Origin: Whitmania pigra | Lineage: Eukaryota; Annelida; Clitellata; Hirudinida; Haemopidae | Assembly (NCBI GenBank): GCA_021613335.1 | Contig: JAJTWR010000365.1 | Location: forward strand, 1,206,501 to 1,270,500 | Direction: 5' to 3' | Length of the DNA: 64,000 bases | Shown: one piece after another, positions 1 to 10,682 of the stretch | How positions within the stretch are numbered: the first letter of the stretch is position 1 | Layout: each line of letters begins with the position of its first letter | Notes under the pieces: generated by a model | Seen by the model: only the letters and a program-made list of their open reading frames with translations | The model's database searches: none | What the model was told of the DNA's origin: nothing | Program-made: the position numbers and the translations under genes

Positions 1-13
1 CAACAGAGGTAAA

Positions 14-679
14 ATGAAAGGGGAAACGGAGAGCCTAATCATTGCGGCACAGGATCAAGTGTTGAAGACAAGATACTACCAAAAACACATCCTGAAACAA
101 AACGTAAGCAGTACATGCAGGATGTGCCACAAAGCAATAGAAAGCATCAGTCACGTTATCTCGGGATGCCAAGTACTAGCACCAAGAGAATACACCGAAA
201 GACATGATAGAGTAGCGGCATACATCCATTGGAAAATTTGCAAAAATACAGAACTCCATGTAAATGAAAAATATTATTTGCATGTGCCTGAACCTGTGGT
301 GAGAACTGACAAAATAACAATAATGTGGGACCAAGGTGTTGTAACAGATAGAAAAATTCAAGCCAATAGACTAGATATAATATACCTAAATAGAAAGAAA
401 AGACACTGCCTGCTAATTGAAATCTCCATACCTGACGACGAAAATGTTCTAAAGAAAATAAATGAAAAAATTCTGAAATATAAAGACTTACAAATTGAAA
501 TTGCAAGAATGTGGAATGTGGAAGTCCGAACGATACCGGTTGTGGTGGGAGCCCTGGGGACAACTGGGGAAAATTTAAAGAAAGAGTTAGATATGCTGCC
601 TGGAAAACCAAGTCAACCTGAGATCCAAAAGATTGCCCTGTACGGAACATGCCATATATTAAGAAAAATTTTGGGATGA
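14..679 (+). CDS. 3' end of LINE ORF with restriction-like endonuclease (5' end outside window)
   Basis: C-terminal part of a non-LTR retrotransposon polyprotein that nicks target DNA and primes reverse transcription there. The reading frame is open from the window edge, so the first Met shown is probably internal. A zinc-knuckle-like motif C-x2-C-x8-H-x4-C lies near residues 36-53 (CRMC...HVISGC). After it comes a restriction-like endonuclease core: RLDIIYL, then CLLIEISIP, then a Lys-rich helix (KINEKILKYKDL) and the strand IPVVVGALG. This order fits the C-terminal endonuclease of R2/NeSL-type LINEs. The reverse transcriptase itself lies upstream of the window. The frame ends at a normal stop, followed by an AT-rich tail. 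Family assignment is from motif order, not from a search. Confidence 0.75.
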   Translation: MKGETESLIIAAQDQVLKTRYYQKHILKQNVSSTCRMCHKAIESISHVISGCQVLAPREYTERHDRVAAYIHWKICKNTELHVNEKYYLHVPEPVVRTDKITIMWDQGVVTDRKIQANRLDIIYLNRKKRHCLLIEISIPDDENVLKKINEKILKYKDLQIEIARMWNVEVRTIPVVVGALGTTGENLKKELDMLPGKPSQPEIQKIALYGTCHILRKILG

Positions 680-1103
680 TACTGGAAATTGATAGAATTA
701 GTTTGTTTTCTTTTTTTGTGTTTTTCTCCCGTTCTTTTTTTTTTTTTCTGTTTGTGGCTGCCTCTGGACTCTGGTTGAGACCTGGCGCCGTTGACTTTCC
801 GGCCGTTATGGCTGTGGTGGCTTGTGAAATAATATTAATAATATCATAAAAACAGCAATAATAATGTCTTTGAAATGTTGAAACACATTTTTTGTATATT
901 AAATGAAAATTAAGTTTCGTTGGCGTTTCTGCATACGGCGGTAATGACAACAGTCGTAATGTGTCGTGATCAAAACAGTCTGCATTGCCACATGCGACCT
1001 TGGGAAGGAAATGGTTACAAAGAAGCGCCTCTAACGTTATTATATGGCGCTGTATAAATGAAGTACAAAAGTTGAGAAACATCTATAGATTTTTATCTTT
1101 TAG
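680..1103 (+). other. LINE 3' untranslated tail and spacer
   Basis: From 680 to about 860 the sequence is a plausible LINE 3' untranslated region, with a T-rich tract and a short AAT-rich tail (aataatattaataatatc). The remainder to 1103 is AT-rich spacer in which I see no exon of the downstream gene family, so the first three exons of the copy at 1104 are missing. Confidence 0.4.
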
Positions 1104-2625
1104 AGTCTTATACTTTTTGGAAGGATCATGTGATCCATATAAATCCAATCAGTTAGGCTTTCAAGATATTAAACAAAACTCTACCGTGAAATTGGTAACA
1201 ATTTCAGAACATGTTATAAAGGTGGAAATTGATTTTTTAAGTGAGTTAGTTTTAAGTTTTCAAAATAAAATGAAGTCTGTTTTTATTCATTAATTTTCAG
1301 CTTATTGTTATTGTTATTTTTACAATCAGCTTCATCATTATTTATTGTTTAATTTTTTTTTTTATTTTGTATTTATTTATTATTTGATTATAACATTGTT
1401 TTTTTTAAAATTATTATTAATATTATTATTATTAATATTATTAATATTAAAAGTTAGTTTTAAGTTTTCAAAATAAAATGAAGTCTGTTTTTATTCATTA
1501 ATTTTCAGCTAACGAAATATTTGCCATAACGGAATCTAATGATTTAAAGAAGGGAAATATTGATTCCGACAAAGTCACATTAGAAACAGTTAAAAATGCA
1601 AAACAGAAGATTTTAGATATTACCCTAACACCTTCAGACATCTATTACATAGAGAAAGATGAAAGGTAAACAACTGTAATCAGTTATCATTGACAAGTAG
1701 AATAGGTCTAATAGATTAATCTTAATCTTAATGATTTTGTTCAGAGGTTTCGGCGACAATCCCCACTAGCTAAACCACTGGCCATATATTATATAAGCAA
1801 TATATTGTGAAATTGTGCTTTGACATTGTTTTATACCAGCTTAGTTGATGAATTTGTGATTCATATATTTCTTAAAAAGTGTATATCTTATAACTTTCTA
1901 ATGTAAAACATGTTCGTGAAGTATCATCAGAAAAATGAAAAGATCAGATACAGAAGAACCAGTTCAGGTGTTCAAGTCCGTTACATTCGACAATCCACAA
2001 GGCATCTCATACATCTGTTAGTAAATCAGATTATATCATAATTTCAATTTTTTTTTAGCAGTTATCATATATAACAAACCTGCGAGCAGCTCCGTTGTTT
2101 GTCAAACCAATTTCATAATGATTTTCCATTCTACATTCTGCTGCAGTTCTTGATCAGGGGTCTTCAGAATGCAGCTTGAGGATGTGACTCTAAGTTTTCT
2201 AACCCCGCATTTAGCAATATGGCCAAAAATTGAAAATATTAGGAGGCTCCTGTTCTAATTTATAAGATATGGTTCTCCTCAGCAAAATAAACTGGTCTTA
2301 ACCGTAGCATTACTTCTTCACCTGTTATATAAAATCTTCTAATACAATCTTCAATTATATCCTTAGCATATATATAAACGCTACATTGCAGGAAATGTTA
2401 TGTAATTACTGATAAATAATAAATAATTTTAAAACGAATTATAATCAAATAAGTTTGAGTCTTATTTATTAATTAGAAATCTACTGAAACAAGTGTTTTC
2501 CATCTTAACTTGTTACATTTCAATGCAGTTCGAGAAGAAAAAGATCCAGGTAATGGTTTTTCGGTTTCATTTAGCATTTTATTTCGCTATGCTCCTCGTT
2601 AATCTGGAGCTTTGGAATTTGCAAG
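1104..2625 (+). pseudogene. 5'-truncated copy of the secreted propeller-like gene family (exons 4-7)
   Basis: Exons recognised by homology to the intact gene at 5501: exon 4 1104-1240, exon 5 1509-1665 (157 nt), exon 6 1931-2016, exon 7 from 2529. Splice sites and phases match the intact gene, and introns 4 and 5 are nearly the same sequence as at 6458-6517 and 6675-6939, so this is a recent segmental duplicate. Exons 1-3, including the signal peptide, are absent. In exon 7 a small deletion after GNGFSVS moves the frame, so the hydrophobic tail is no longer read. An LTR element is inserted just after exon 7. Probably not functional. The protein pieces (ILDITLTPSDIYYI, then FDNPQGISYI) resemble YWTD-type propeller repeats. 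Confidence 0.75.
1245..1510 (+). repeat. 58-bp intron segment present twice, with duplicated splice acceptor
   Basis: The segment beginning agttagttttaagttttc and ending attttcagct occurs at about 1245-1302 and again at about 1452-1510, separated by some 150 bp of AT-rich sequence (poly-T, ATT repeats). The intact paralogue at 6458-6520 has it only once. Both copies carry the acceptor; only the second is followed by exon 5. Confidence 0.8.
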
Positions 2626-2673
2626 AGATGATGCTACTGAATTGTTGTCTACTGAATATTCAGAAATGAATAT

Positions 2674-2973
2674 TGAAATGACCTGGGGTCCGGGAACTAG
2701 TAAGTTTTAGAGTAAGTTTATTAAGCAAGTATTCAGTTAACGGAACTGAATAATCGAAGGTAAGAGTTTAAGGAATTGAGGTACTTAGAAGATGCAAATG
2801 GATATTTGGGCTTCTAAGTTGTTTGGATTCTCGCTGAATGTCAGGTGATTATCGAGAATGCTTTTCTGTAGAAATATTAGATACCACGTGCCCGATAAAG
2901 ATACCAAATATAATTAAATATAAATTTAATTATTTTAGCAATATAAACTTAATTAATTTCTAAGTTTACAACA
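2674..2973 (-). repeat. LTR (3' LTR in element sense)
   Basis: About 300 bp, with TG...CA ends on the plus strand. Homologous to the LTRs at 4140, 26028 and 27561. Followed internally by ttacaacatcccg, where a polypurine tract would be expected on the minus strand. Confidence 0.85.
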
Positions 2974-3042
2974 TTACAACATCCCGAACAGACTGCTCCC
3001 CGTGGTACTTCGCCAGTCGGCGGATGAGTGCCACCTTCATTT

Positions 3043-4018
3043 TCACTTCATTTTCGGGACACAATCTCTAACATGGTGTCCATGTACCGCCATCGTTTCA
3101 ATGCAAAGCCGTCCTCCTCCCGTATCTCCATAAAAACGCTTGATGAAAAAGATCAGCAAGACGAACAACAGTATTAAATGCTGGCGTCGAGTCTCCGACG
3201 ACCTCCGACGGCCAGAAAGCACGCCATGGCTGAGAACTCTACAAATGAACTCCTCAGACATTGATCCAACCTTTTCAACCATGAACTCACGACCGCCGAG
3301 TACCTCACCGCCAACATCTCCACTCAGTTACAATGACATCCGCAGCCCCGATCTCCATGACATCTACCACTGAATCGAATTCGGCCACCTCCAACTCAAA
3401 TCGCTCGCCACTGTTTTCCGGGTCCAGTTCCTTCACTGATTCCTCAACGCGAGGAGGCTCCACTCTGGTCTCTCCCAAAGTCCCCCCTTCAGTTATTTCT
3501 TCGGTTCTCTCCACAACCGACACCAACGGGGCAATCGTGCACGGAACTGGCTCATCGGACACTGGCGTGACTTCTTTGGAGTTTGCGAAACTCTCCTTCA
3601 GCTCACCGTTGTCCTCCCTTATGGAAAGCTCCTCCGGTTGATAGCTAGTGGCAGCTTTGTCGAAGGAAACCTCAGTTATCTTCTTTTGACGCTCCATTTC
3701 AGGAGTCGAAGATTCTTTGATAGTTTTGCTTGGGACGCTTTTTAATTTCTTGATTCTAGTTTCCTCTTCTGTCAAGAAATTCATCACTCGCTGCTGTTCG
3801 TTTAAGTCGGCACCAAGCCCGGCCATCAACTGTATACAGCCATGGTCTTCAAATCCGTAATCGTCTACATCATAACCATTGTCGATGATCCAAGTCTCAA
3901 TACGTTCTAGAAGTTCCTTCTTCCCTGTAGGGTCCAACTTTCTTACCCTGAGTTCTCGCTTCAATTCGAAAACATTTAACTCTTCCAATACCTTGATACT
4001 GAACATTTTTGATTCCAC
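3043..4018 (-). pseudogene. SAP-domain / membrane-segment ORF of the LTR element, frameshifted
   Basis: Frame 1 (4018-3305) starts with a SAP domain at about residues 9-43 (VLEELNVFELKRELRVRKLD, then KKELLERI), a DNA-binding motif of nuclear proteins. A long acidic Glu/Ser/Val-rich region follows. The frame breaks near 3305, and the rest of the protein continues in another frame at 3282-3043, with a hydrophobic stretch (HLILLFVLLIFFIKRF) and a basic tail. The intact relative at 26348-27526 encodes both parts in one frame, so this copy is a pseudogene. The N-terminal third is clearly more diverged from that relative than the rest. Function is unknown; by position it takes the place of gag. Confidence 0.75.
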
Positions 4019-4121
4019 TCAGTTTATCCTTCGATCTTACTTGCTTTCACCTTCACCGCTCCCAACGTTACCAGATTCCGAATCCCAAAGGTTTCTTGAC
4101 AATCACAATGGCCCTTGGAAA

Positions 4122-4139
4122 TCCCACTCCTGACACCAA
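4122..4139 (-). promoter_or_regulatory. Primer-binding site, tRNA-Leu type
   Basis: On the minus strand the sequence starting TGGTGTCAGGAGTGGGAT lies directly after the LTR. It is complementary to a tRNA 3' end of the form ATCCCACTCCTGACACCA, which I recognise as a Leu tRNA acceptor end. Confidence 0.8.
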
Positions 4140-4434
4140 TGAAAGGAACTGGGGTCCGGGAACTAGTAAGTTTTAGAGTATTTATTAAGCAAGTATTCAG
4201 TTAACGGAACTGAATAATCGAAGGTAAGAGTTTAAGGAATTGAGGTACTTAGAAGATGCAAATGGATATTTGGGCTTCTAAGTTTGGATTCTCGCTGAAT
4301 GTCAGGTGAATATCGAGAATGCTTTTCTGTAGAAATATTAGATACCACGTGCCCGACAAAGATACCAAATATAATTAAATATAAATTTAATTATTTTAGC
4401 AATATAAACTTAATTAATTTCTAAGTTTACAACA
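4140..4434 (-). repeat. LTR (5' LTR in element sense)
   Basis: About 295 bp, partner of 2674-2973. It ends at tttacaaca, directly before the ATAT target copy. Confidence 0.85.
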
Positions 4435-4588
4435 ATATTTATTTGACGAAGAAAATGTTAAATACTTATAATTAATAAATAGTTAAAAACGAGTTATAAT
4501 GGAGTAATTTGTGACAGTATTTATTAATAACCAATCTATTCAAATAAGTGTTTAAGACCTTAATTTGTTACATGTAATGCAATTCCAG

Positions 4589-4671
4589 ATGGTAAAGGTG
4601 AAGGCTTCTCGGCTTCAATAAAACTTCATTTCGTTATGCTTCTCGTCAATATGGAGCTTTGGAGTTTGTAA
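4589..4671 (+). pseudogene. Orphan last exon of the propeller-like family
   Basis: After an acceptor (attccag) the frame reads GKGEGFSASIKLHFVML, then LWSL and a stop. This is homologous to the hydrophobic tail exons at 7947-8068 and 44619-44728. No other exon of the family lies close upstream in frame, so it is either an alternative last exon for the truncated copy or a relic of another duplicate cut by the LTR insertion. The acceptor phase (2 nt, then a codon) is the same as in the other tail exons. Confidence 0.6.
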
Positions 4672-5500
4672 CGAAGATGCTGTGGTCTACTGAATATTTT
4701 GAAATGAAACCATTTGTTGCTGAATTATTTCGTTTAGTTTATGGCTGTTTCTAATTCAAACTTAATGTAATTTCTGACTAATTTAAGCAAATAAAACATT
4801 TGCTGGATGTCTTAGGAATGTGCGCTTTTGCAGTGGATTGCGTCCCACCAAATTAATGATTACATTTTTTTGAATTTTTAGAATGCAATGTACTGACACA
4901 AATTTACCTAATTATCAAATTTGCTGAACTCATACATAATTCGTGCAATTTAAAAAACTAGAGATACACATAATCATCAAATATCAGTAACTTTTTGTGG
5001 TCTGACCATGTTGCTCAAATAATTTATTTGGTCATATAAGCGGTTGAAAGCCCTGTGACCTCCTATGAACTACAAATAAATAAAAGAAAATTGTCATGCC
5101 TGGATACAAACGATTATCAATTAAAAATATACAGATTTTGAACTCAATAATTTCGTCATTGATTAAGTAAAGTGAAATCAATACATTTTCCGCCTTGACA
5201 CATTTGAAGCATAATTCATGACATAATATTCAAATTACTGTTTAAGTTAGTTAGTCTGAGTGTAACACGAATATAAAAGTTAATCTTTTAATAGCAATTT
5301 CGAAAAAGCACATCGTAAATAATACGTACTTTTGGACTACGTCACTTAGTTCTAAATGCTGAAATACAATGACTGCAATCATATAATACAATAATGCTTA
5401 AGAGTTTTCATCATCAACGATAATGCATTATCTGCAACTGCGTTTGTTGTTAATGTAACATTTTGTAACTGCATTTTTAAATATTGGCGTAATCTGAGCC
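4672..5500. other. Intergenic, AT-rich
   Basis: No exon with family homology and no recognisable repeat was seen. It presumably holds the promoter of the gene starting at 5501; no TATA box can be called with confidence. Confidence 0.5.
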
Positions 5501-8068
5501 ATGAAATTTTGCTTCGCAATACTTTTCGTGTTTCTTTCATCAACAAGAACACAAAGTAACGTTATGGAGATATTTTATCATAATATTATTAAAATACTTA
5601 TTTCAGTTATTGAATTCACTAGTTAGAATTGTGACATTTAGATTTTGAAACATTTATAAAAACTGTAAAATTTCACCAGTATCAATTTTCGTCTAATTTT
5701 TCATAAGAATTTGAAATGAGCTTCATTATTGTGGACTTAAAGAACACTTATCATTTGACCGAAAAAGATGGGACAAAACGCTTCGGTGAAAAGCACAATA
5801 TGACTAATACTATTCAGTTCATACGTGCCAAAACTTATAATAATGGTTTTGATTCCGTTTATGGAAGCTGCAGTAGTGAAGTTGTAGGATATTACAGAAA
5901 GAAAGGAAATGCTACTTTTTTTGGAACTGTAGACCTAACCGAACCGTGTAGATATTTAAAAGCTTTTATTTACATTTTTAAGAGATTTTCAAACATGATT
6001 TTTTTTTTTTTTGAGTTGGAGGAGTCAGTATTTGTGGTGTTGCGCCGGGCTTAAAGCAGAACACTTTTTATGTGGCGGCAAAGCAAGGATATATTGCCAT
6101 TTTCGATGGAAGAACCCGTGACTTATCCCCAATCAACTCTAAGACAACATCTTGCCGTTTCAATCTCCTATTAAATGCTGTTAAATAGTAAAAATTAATT
6201 GGGAATTAATAAATTTGCTAAATTTTAATAATGTCTTTAAAATTTCAAAATAATGCTCTTTAATAGCTAATTAAAATTGAGATTTTTGTGCAGAAACGTT
6301 TAATGGTTTCTATCTTTTAGCGTCTTATACTTTTTGGAAGGATCATGTGATCCATATAAATCCAATCAGTTAGGCTTTCAAGATATTTATCCAAACTCTA
6401 CGGTGAAATTGGTAACAATTTCAGAACATGTTATAAAGGTGGAAATTGATTTTTTAAGTGAGTTAGTTTTAAGTTTTCAAAATAAAATGAAGTCTGTTTT
6501 TATTCATTAATTTCCAGCTAACGAAATATTTGCCATAACGGAATCTAATGATTTAAAGAAGGGAAATATTGATTCTGACAAAGTCACATTAGAAACAGTT
6601 AAAAATGCAAATCAGAAGATTTTAGATATTGCCCTAACTCTTTCAGACATCTATTACATAGAGAAAGATGAAAGGTAAACAACTGTAATCAGTTATCATT
6701 GACAAGTAGAACAGGTGTAATAGATTAATCTTAATCTTAATGATTTTGTTCAGAGGTTTCGGCGACAATCCCCACTAGCTAAACCACTGGTCATACATTA
6801 TATAAGCAATATATTGTGAAATTGTGCTTTGACATTGTTTTACACCAGCTTAGTTGATGAATTTGTGATTCATATATTTCTTAAAAAGTGTATATCTTAT
6901 AACTTTCTAATGTAAAACATGTTCGTGAAGTATCATCAGAAAAATGAAAAGATCAGATACAGAAGAACCAGTTCAGGTGTTCAAGTCCTTGATATTTGAC
7001 AAACCACAAGGCATCGCGTACCTCCACTGTTAGTAAATTGGATCATTTCAAAAGCTGTCATCATTTTTTATCAATTGCCGTCAGATCAAATGAACTCAGA
7101 AAACACCTCCCACTAAATTATATCAAAAAATTCTATATTCTGATATGGGGAAATATAAAATATTGATTAGATACGACCAGTATTTTAGTAGATATTGCCA
7201 TTTTTACCTTTCAAATTTTGATTTTTTTCACCATGATAGTATAAACAAATTAACAAAGTAATTGATTTAATATGTTTAATTTTCAAAATATGTAATTTCA
7301 AAAAGTGGAATTTTTACAAAAATTTTTCATGTTTTGAGCTGCATTCCTTAAAAACTATGAACCACTCCAAAAATTAATAGTCATATTATTAAATAGGTTA
7401 ATCTTAGGCAAACAAATCCTCTAGTATTATCGCTCTCATCTATAACATTGGTTATGACTCATTATGTGTGGCCTATGTTCGAAAAAATCAAAATTCTAGA
7501 AATAAGATATTATGTCATGTCTAACCAATATTTTGTATTTTTCCATTATATAGATCACTGTTTATTGCATCAAATTATAAAGTTTTTCTGAAATACTTTG
7601 AATTTTAGAAAATTTTTCAAAATTGAATGAGTTCATTTGATCTAACCCTTGTGTAATAATCTTGAGTGCATCAGCTGTCAACATCAAACTTATCTTCCTT
7701 CTAACGCTACAGTTCTAGATTATGATCTGTGTCTAACATGTTCTTAACTGTCAACATTACTTTTTTTCATATGTTTCTTTAAAAATTCATAAAAAAACAA
7801 ACTGTTAACAATTTGTAACATAAGCTAAGCTAAAAAAAATGCTAAACGTTAATTGATATATAAAATGTGATTACAAGAGGAATTGTAATGATTATAACAT
7901 AATAAAGTAATTCGGGGTCTTATTTATCCTAATAATCTCAATGCAGTTCCAAATGCTATTCCTGTTGGTAATGTACTTGCGATAAAAAGCTTTTCAACTT
8001 CAATAAGTCTCCATTTGGCATTTTATTTTGTTATGCTCCTTATAAATATGGAGCTTTGGAATTTGTAA
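5501..8068 (+). CDS. Secreted, membrane-tailed protein with YWTD-like repeats (seven exons, 323 aa)
   Basis: Exons by splice sites and phase: 5501-5555, 5708-5947, 6016-6187, 6321-6457, 6518-6674, 6940-7028, 7947-8068. The total is 972 nt with no internal stop and all phases matching. It starts with a signal peptide (MKFCFAILFVFLSS). The body has repeats of about 45 residues of the type 'LDI-xLTxSDIYYI ... R-S-D ... F-x-(D/N)-x-P-x-GIAY', resembling LDL-receptor class B (YWTD) propeller blades, plus conserved Cys in FVSICGVAPG-type, TSCRF and GSCDP segments. The last exon encodes small polar residues and then a hydrophobic C-terminus (LHLAFYFVMLLINMELWNL), which fits a GPI-anchor signal or a tail anchor. 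Likely a cell-surface or secreted binding protein. Intron 6 contains a MITE-like insert. Propeller and GPI calls are inference; the family is unnamed. Confidence 0.75.
7083..7643. mobile_element. MITE-like insert with 16-bp perfect terminal inverted repeats
   Basis: AGATCAAATGAACTCA at 7083-7098 is repeated in inverse orientation at 7628-7643, bounding about 560 bp of AT-rich non-coding sequence inside intron 6 of the gene at 5501. The corresponding intron of the truncated paralogue (2017-2528) lacks it. I see no clear target-site duplication, so the class is undetermined. Confidence 0.5.
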
Positions 8069-8916
8069 TGATGAAGAGATCTACTGAACATTTGCTTGAA
8101 ACATAAAAATGAATATTTATTCTAAGATGATATTAATGCATGTTGCTGAATTATATCATTTAGTTTATGAATGTTTATAAATCACTTTAATCGACAGTTT
8201 CTGATCAATTTAAACAAATGGAAATTTGGACAATAACCATGCAATCAGTGACATATTTAATAATTAAAAAAAATTCTTTTGCAGTGTTATCAATTGTTTG
8301 CCTTAATTGTTGCGAAGTTGTTGTTCCTTAGGTACTTAAAAAAATATGCAAAATGAATTTCACCAGAATATAAAGCAAAAGCACATATTTATAAACTATA
8401 ATAATAATGTTGATAATGATGTCTAATAATGGTAATAATAATGCTGAATTTAAACAGAATTATAGAAATTAAAATTTTTGGAAATCTCAAGAGGCTGAAA
8501 GAAAATGTTTAAAAGATGCACTTATTCTGTCATTAAAAGACTGTGACACAATGAATATTGATGATCACAGTTTCCAACCAAACATCGCCTCATGATTAAT
8601 CAATACAAACAATCATTCCTATGAGATGGATTTGTTTGCACCCTCACAGCAGCTGAACAACCAGAAAAATTTCAACTGTCACATCTCAGCATACTTATTT
8701 GCTACCTATTAACTATTCAGTACCTGAGGCAGCAATAAGAATGAAAAAAGTCATTTACATTGATAATATTTTTAATACATGTGTAAAGCTAGAGCAACTA
8801 TTGAACCCCAAAAAACTCATAAGTATGTTATCATACATTTATTAAACAAGTCATTTCAGGTTTTTAGTCACAATAATAAAAAAAATAAAGCACAATGCTC
8901 AGAAGTCAGTGGATGT
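8069..8916. other. Intergenic between tail-to-tail genes
   Basis: AT-rich spacer between the 3' ends of the gene at 5501 (+) and YAE1 (-). Several AATAAA-like hexamers occur, but none can be assigned to a transcript. Nothing else recognised. Confidence 0.4.
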
Positions 8917-10348
8917 TTACAGGGTCATCTTGTTAAACTGCTCGACTGGAGCAACTATTTCTTTTATCAAAAAAAGAATTTCATTTATCTGAGTATTCTG
9001 CAGACAGCTCCAACATTTACGATCGTCGAGATAATCGTATATGCGTTGCAGATCTTTGTATAAATTCTGTTGTGAAATTGCCTCTCCATCCTCAAATAAT
9101 TTCAGTTCTGATACTTGATCTGGCCTGGGCATTTGAGCATTTCCATGGTTCGTTTCGATGGTTCGGGACATCTTGATGAAATTAGATGTTGCTGCTTTGT
9201 TTACCAAAATTGATATTTCATGGATTCTATTCAAAATGTTCTTTTCACTTTGAGACAGTGTGACGTTTTTAAAGTGTCGAAGACATCGACTGCATAAAAC
9301 CAAAAGCATTTACATCAACTAACATGTTAATTATTTTCTGTTAACTTTAACATCTGATAGAAATTGTTCAGTTCATTCAAAACTATAATCTAATTAAAAC
9401 AGAAGAAATCAAGAGATCTTACTCTGCCATAAAGTTCAACTGGAATAACTTCATCAAAATTGCAAAAGATGAATTGAAACCTCTCTCAAATTCATCAAGG
9501 AAACCCTTGGTGGAGCCTGCTGACAAACCATCACGATAGCCATCCTTAAAAATGATCCATAAAAAAAATTCAAAACATGATTTGTCAGTAATTTGGTTGT
9601 TATTTTCATGGATTACTTAAATATGCATATACAACCTTACAAATTATTACACCTTAAATTACTCATTTTGACAAACAATATGACAAACTGATATTACAGG
9701 TACAGAATATCATATCCTCCACCAGAAATCTTACAATTCTTAATAACCAAAAGAATGGAACTGGACAGACATTAAGTCAAGGTTGCTAAAGTCCACCTTC
9801 CCATTCATTTGTTTTCCAATTAGACAAGGTGTTAGCAATAGGCTCCAAGAGAACAGGCTTGGTTGTTGTAAAAGAAAATAAGCATTGCTTATATGTATTT
9901 TGGGGGAAATATTGTGATAGGTTAAGCACAACAATGTAACACTATTTTTTAGTCTATCCTGTGTAATTAAATGTCCGCACTTAGAAGGAGAAATCCTTTG
10001 AAGGTATAGTGACGTTTTCTTCATGTTTGACGCAGAGTCAACCCCTCGGAGGATGAAGGAAGATGTATCATCGGTACTACTAGAAGGTACCGAAGCAAGG
10101 AACGCCTAACTGGGCAGACTAAAGTAGCTGACTAAAAAGGTTTGCCCCTAACTATTATAAGTTAAAGCTTCAACTCTGCATGAAGCTTGTGATTCTATCG
10201 AAAGAAATATCGCTAAGAGACCACAGTAGACACAATTAAATGAGTGACTTACGTTGTAAGTTGATGCCACCTCCTTATTGAACGAGTTCGTCTCTAACAA
10301 TCTGTGATTGGACGTCTCCTCATCTGCTAAATCCATAGCGAAATACAA
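8917..10348 (-). CDS. YAE1: YAE1 domain protein (ABCE1 Fe-S maturation adaptor), three exons
   Basis: Exons 10253-10348, 9423-9544 and 8917-9289 (minus) join in phase 0 and phase 2 to give about 196 aa. Exon 2 begins DGYRDGLSAGSTKGF and continues with ERGF, the Gly-x3-Gly repeat of the Yae1 domain, preceded by a short acidic leader (MDLADEETSNHRLLE). In the known family, YAE1 works with LTO1 to hand the ribosome-recycling ATPase ABCE1 to the cytosolic iron-sulfur assembly machinery. The C-terminal part (CLRHFKNVTL..., then a long helical region) is more variable, as in other YAE1 proteins. Two starts are possible, Met at 10348 or at 10336; the second is followed directly by the acidic leader. 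The gene lies head-to-head with LPCAT3. Confidence 0.75.
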
Positions 10349-10682
10349 TACTTACATTACCCCGCACATCCAATACGAGCCACACGAAAAAAGAGTAAAG
10401 CATTTTGGTTAATAATATTTTAAAATTATATTAACTTTATAATTTAAAATTTAACTTTTTAAACTCAAGTTAAATAATTTGTATATTTATTATAGCGTTA
10501 TCTTGTGTTTAATTGTTTTTATTGTCTTAATATTTAAACAATCTAAATTTTATTTATTCGTAAATTTAATTTTTAACTACATTAAAATTAATAAGTGTGC
10601 TTACTCGGTCATCGACTGACTCGGGCATGACCTGATGTTGCTGTGAGCCACCGGCAGATTGATTCAGTGACAAACCAAAACT
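10349..10682. promoter_or_regulatory. Shared bidirectional promoter region, YAE1/LPCAT3
   Basis: Only about 334 bp separate the start codons of two divergent genes, so 5' UTRs and core promoters of both must lie here. The centre (10390-10590) is very AT-rich; the flank beside LPCAT3 (10610-10680) is GC-richer. No TATA box is obvious on either strand. Confidence 0.5.

Larger units (their letters stand above)
2674..4434 (-). mobile_element. Small non-autonomous LTR element carrying a SAP-domain ORF, older copy
   Basis: Two LTRs (2674-2973 and 4140-4434) flank about 1.17 kb. The target duplication is ATAT (2670-2673 and 4435-4438). Reading the minus strand, the 5' LTR is followed by a primer-binding site matching the 3' end of tRNA-Leu, then a single ORF (frameshifted here). 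No reverse transcriptase, integrase or protease is present. The LTRs differ by several substitutions and small indels (for example an extra gtaag block in the left one), so this copy is older than its relative at 26028. It lies just beyond exon 7 of the truncated propeller-like copy. Confidence 0.85.

Noticed and set aside
156..1082. 308-codon minus-strand frame
   Set aside because: Antisense shadow of the LINE frame at 14-679 and its A-rich tail; no protein features.
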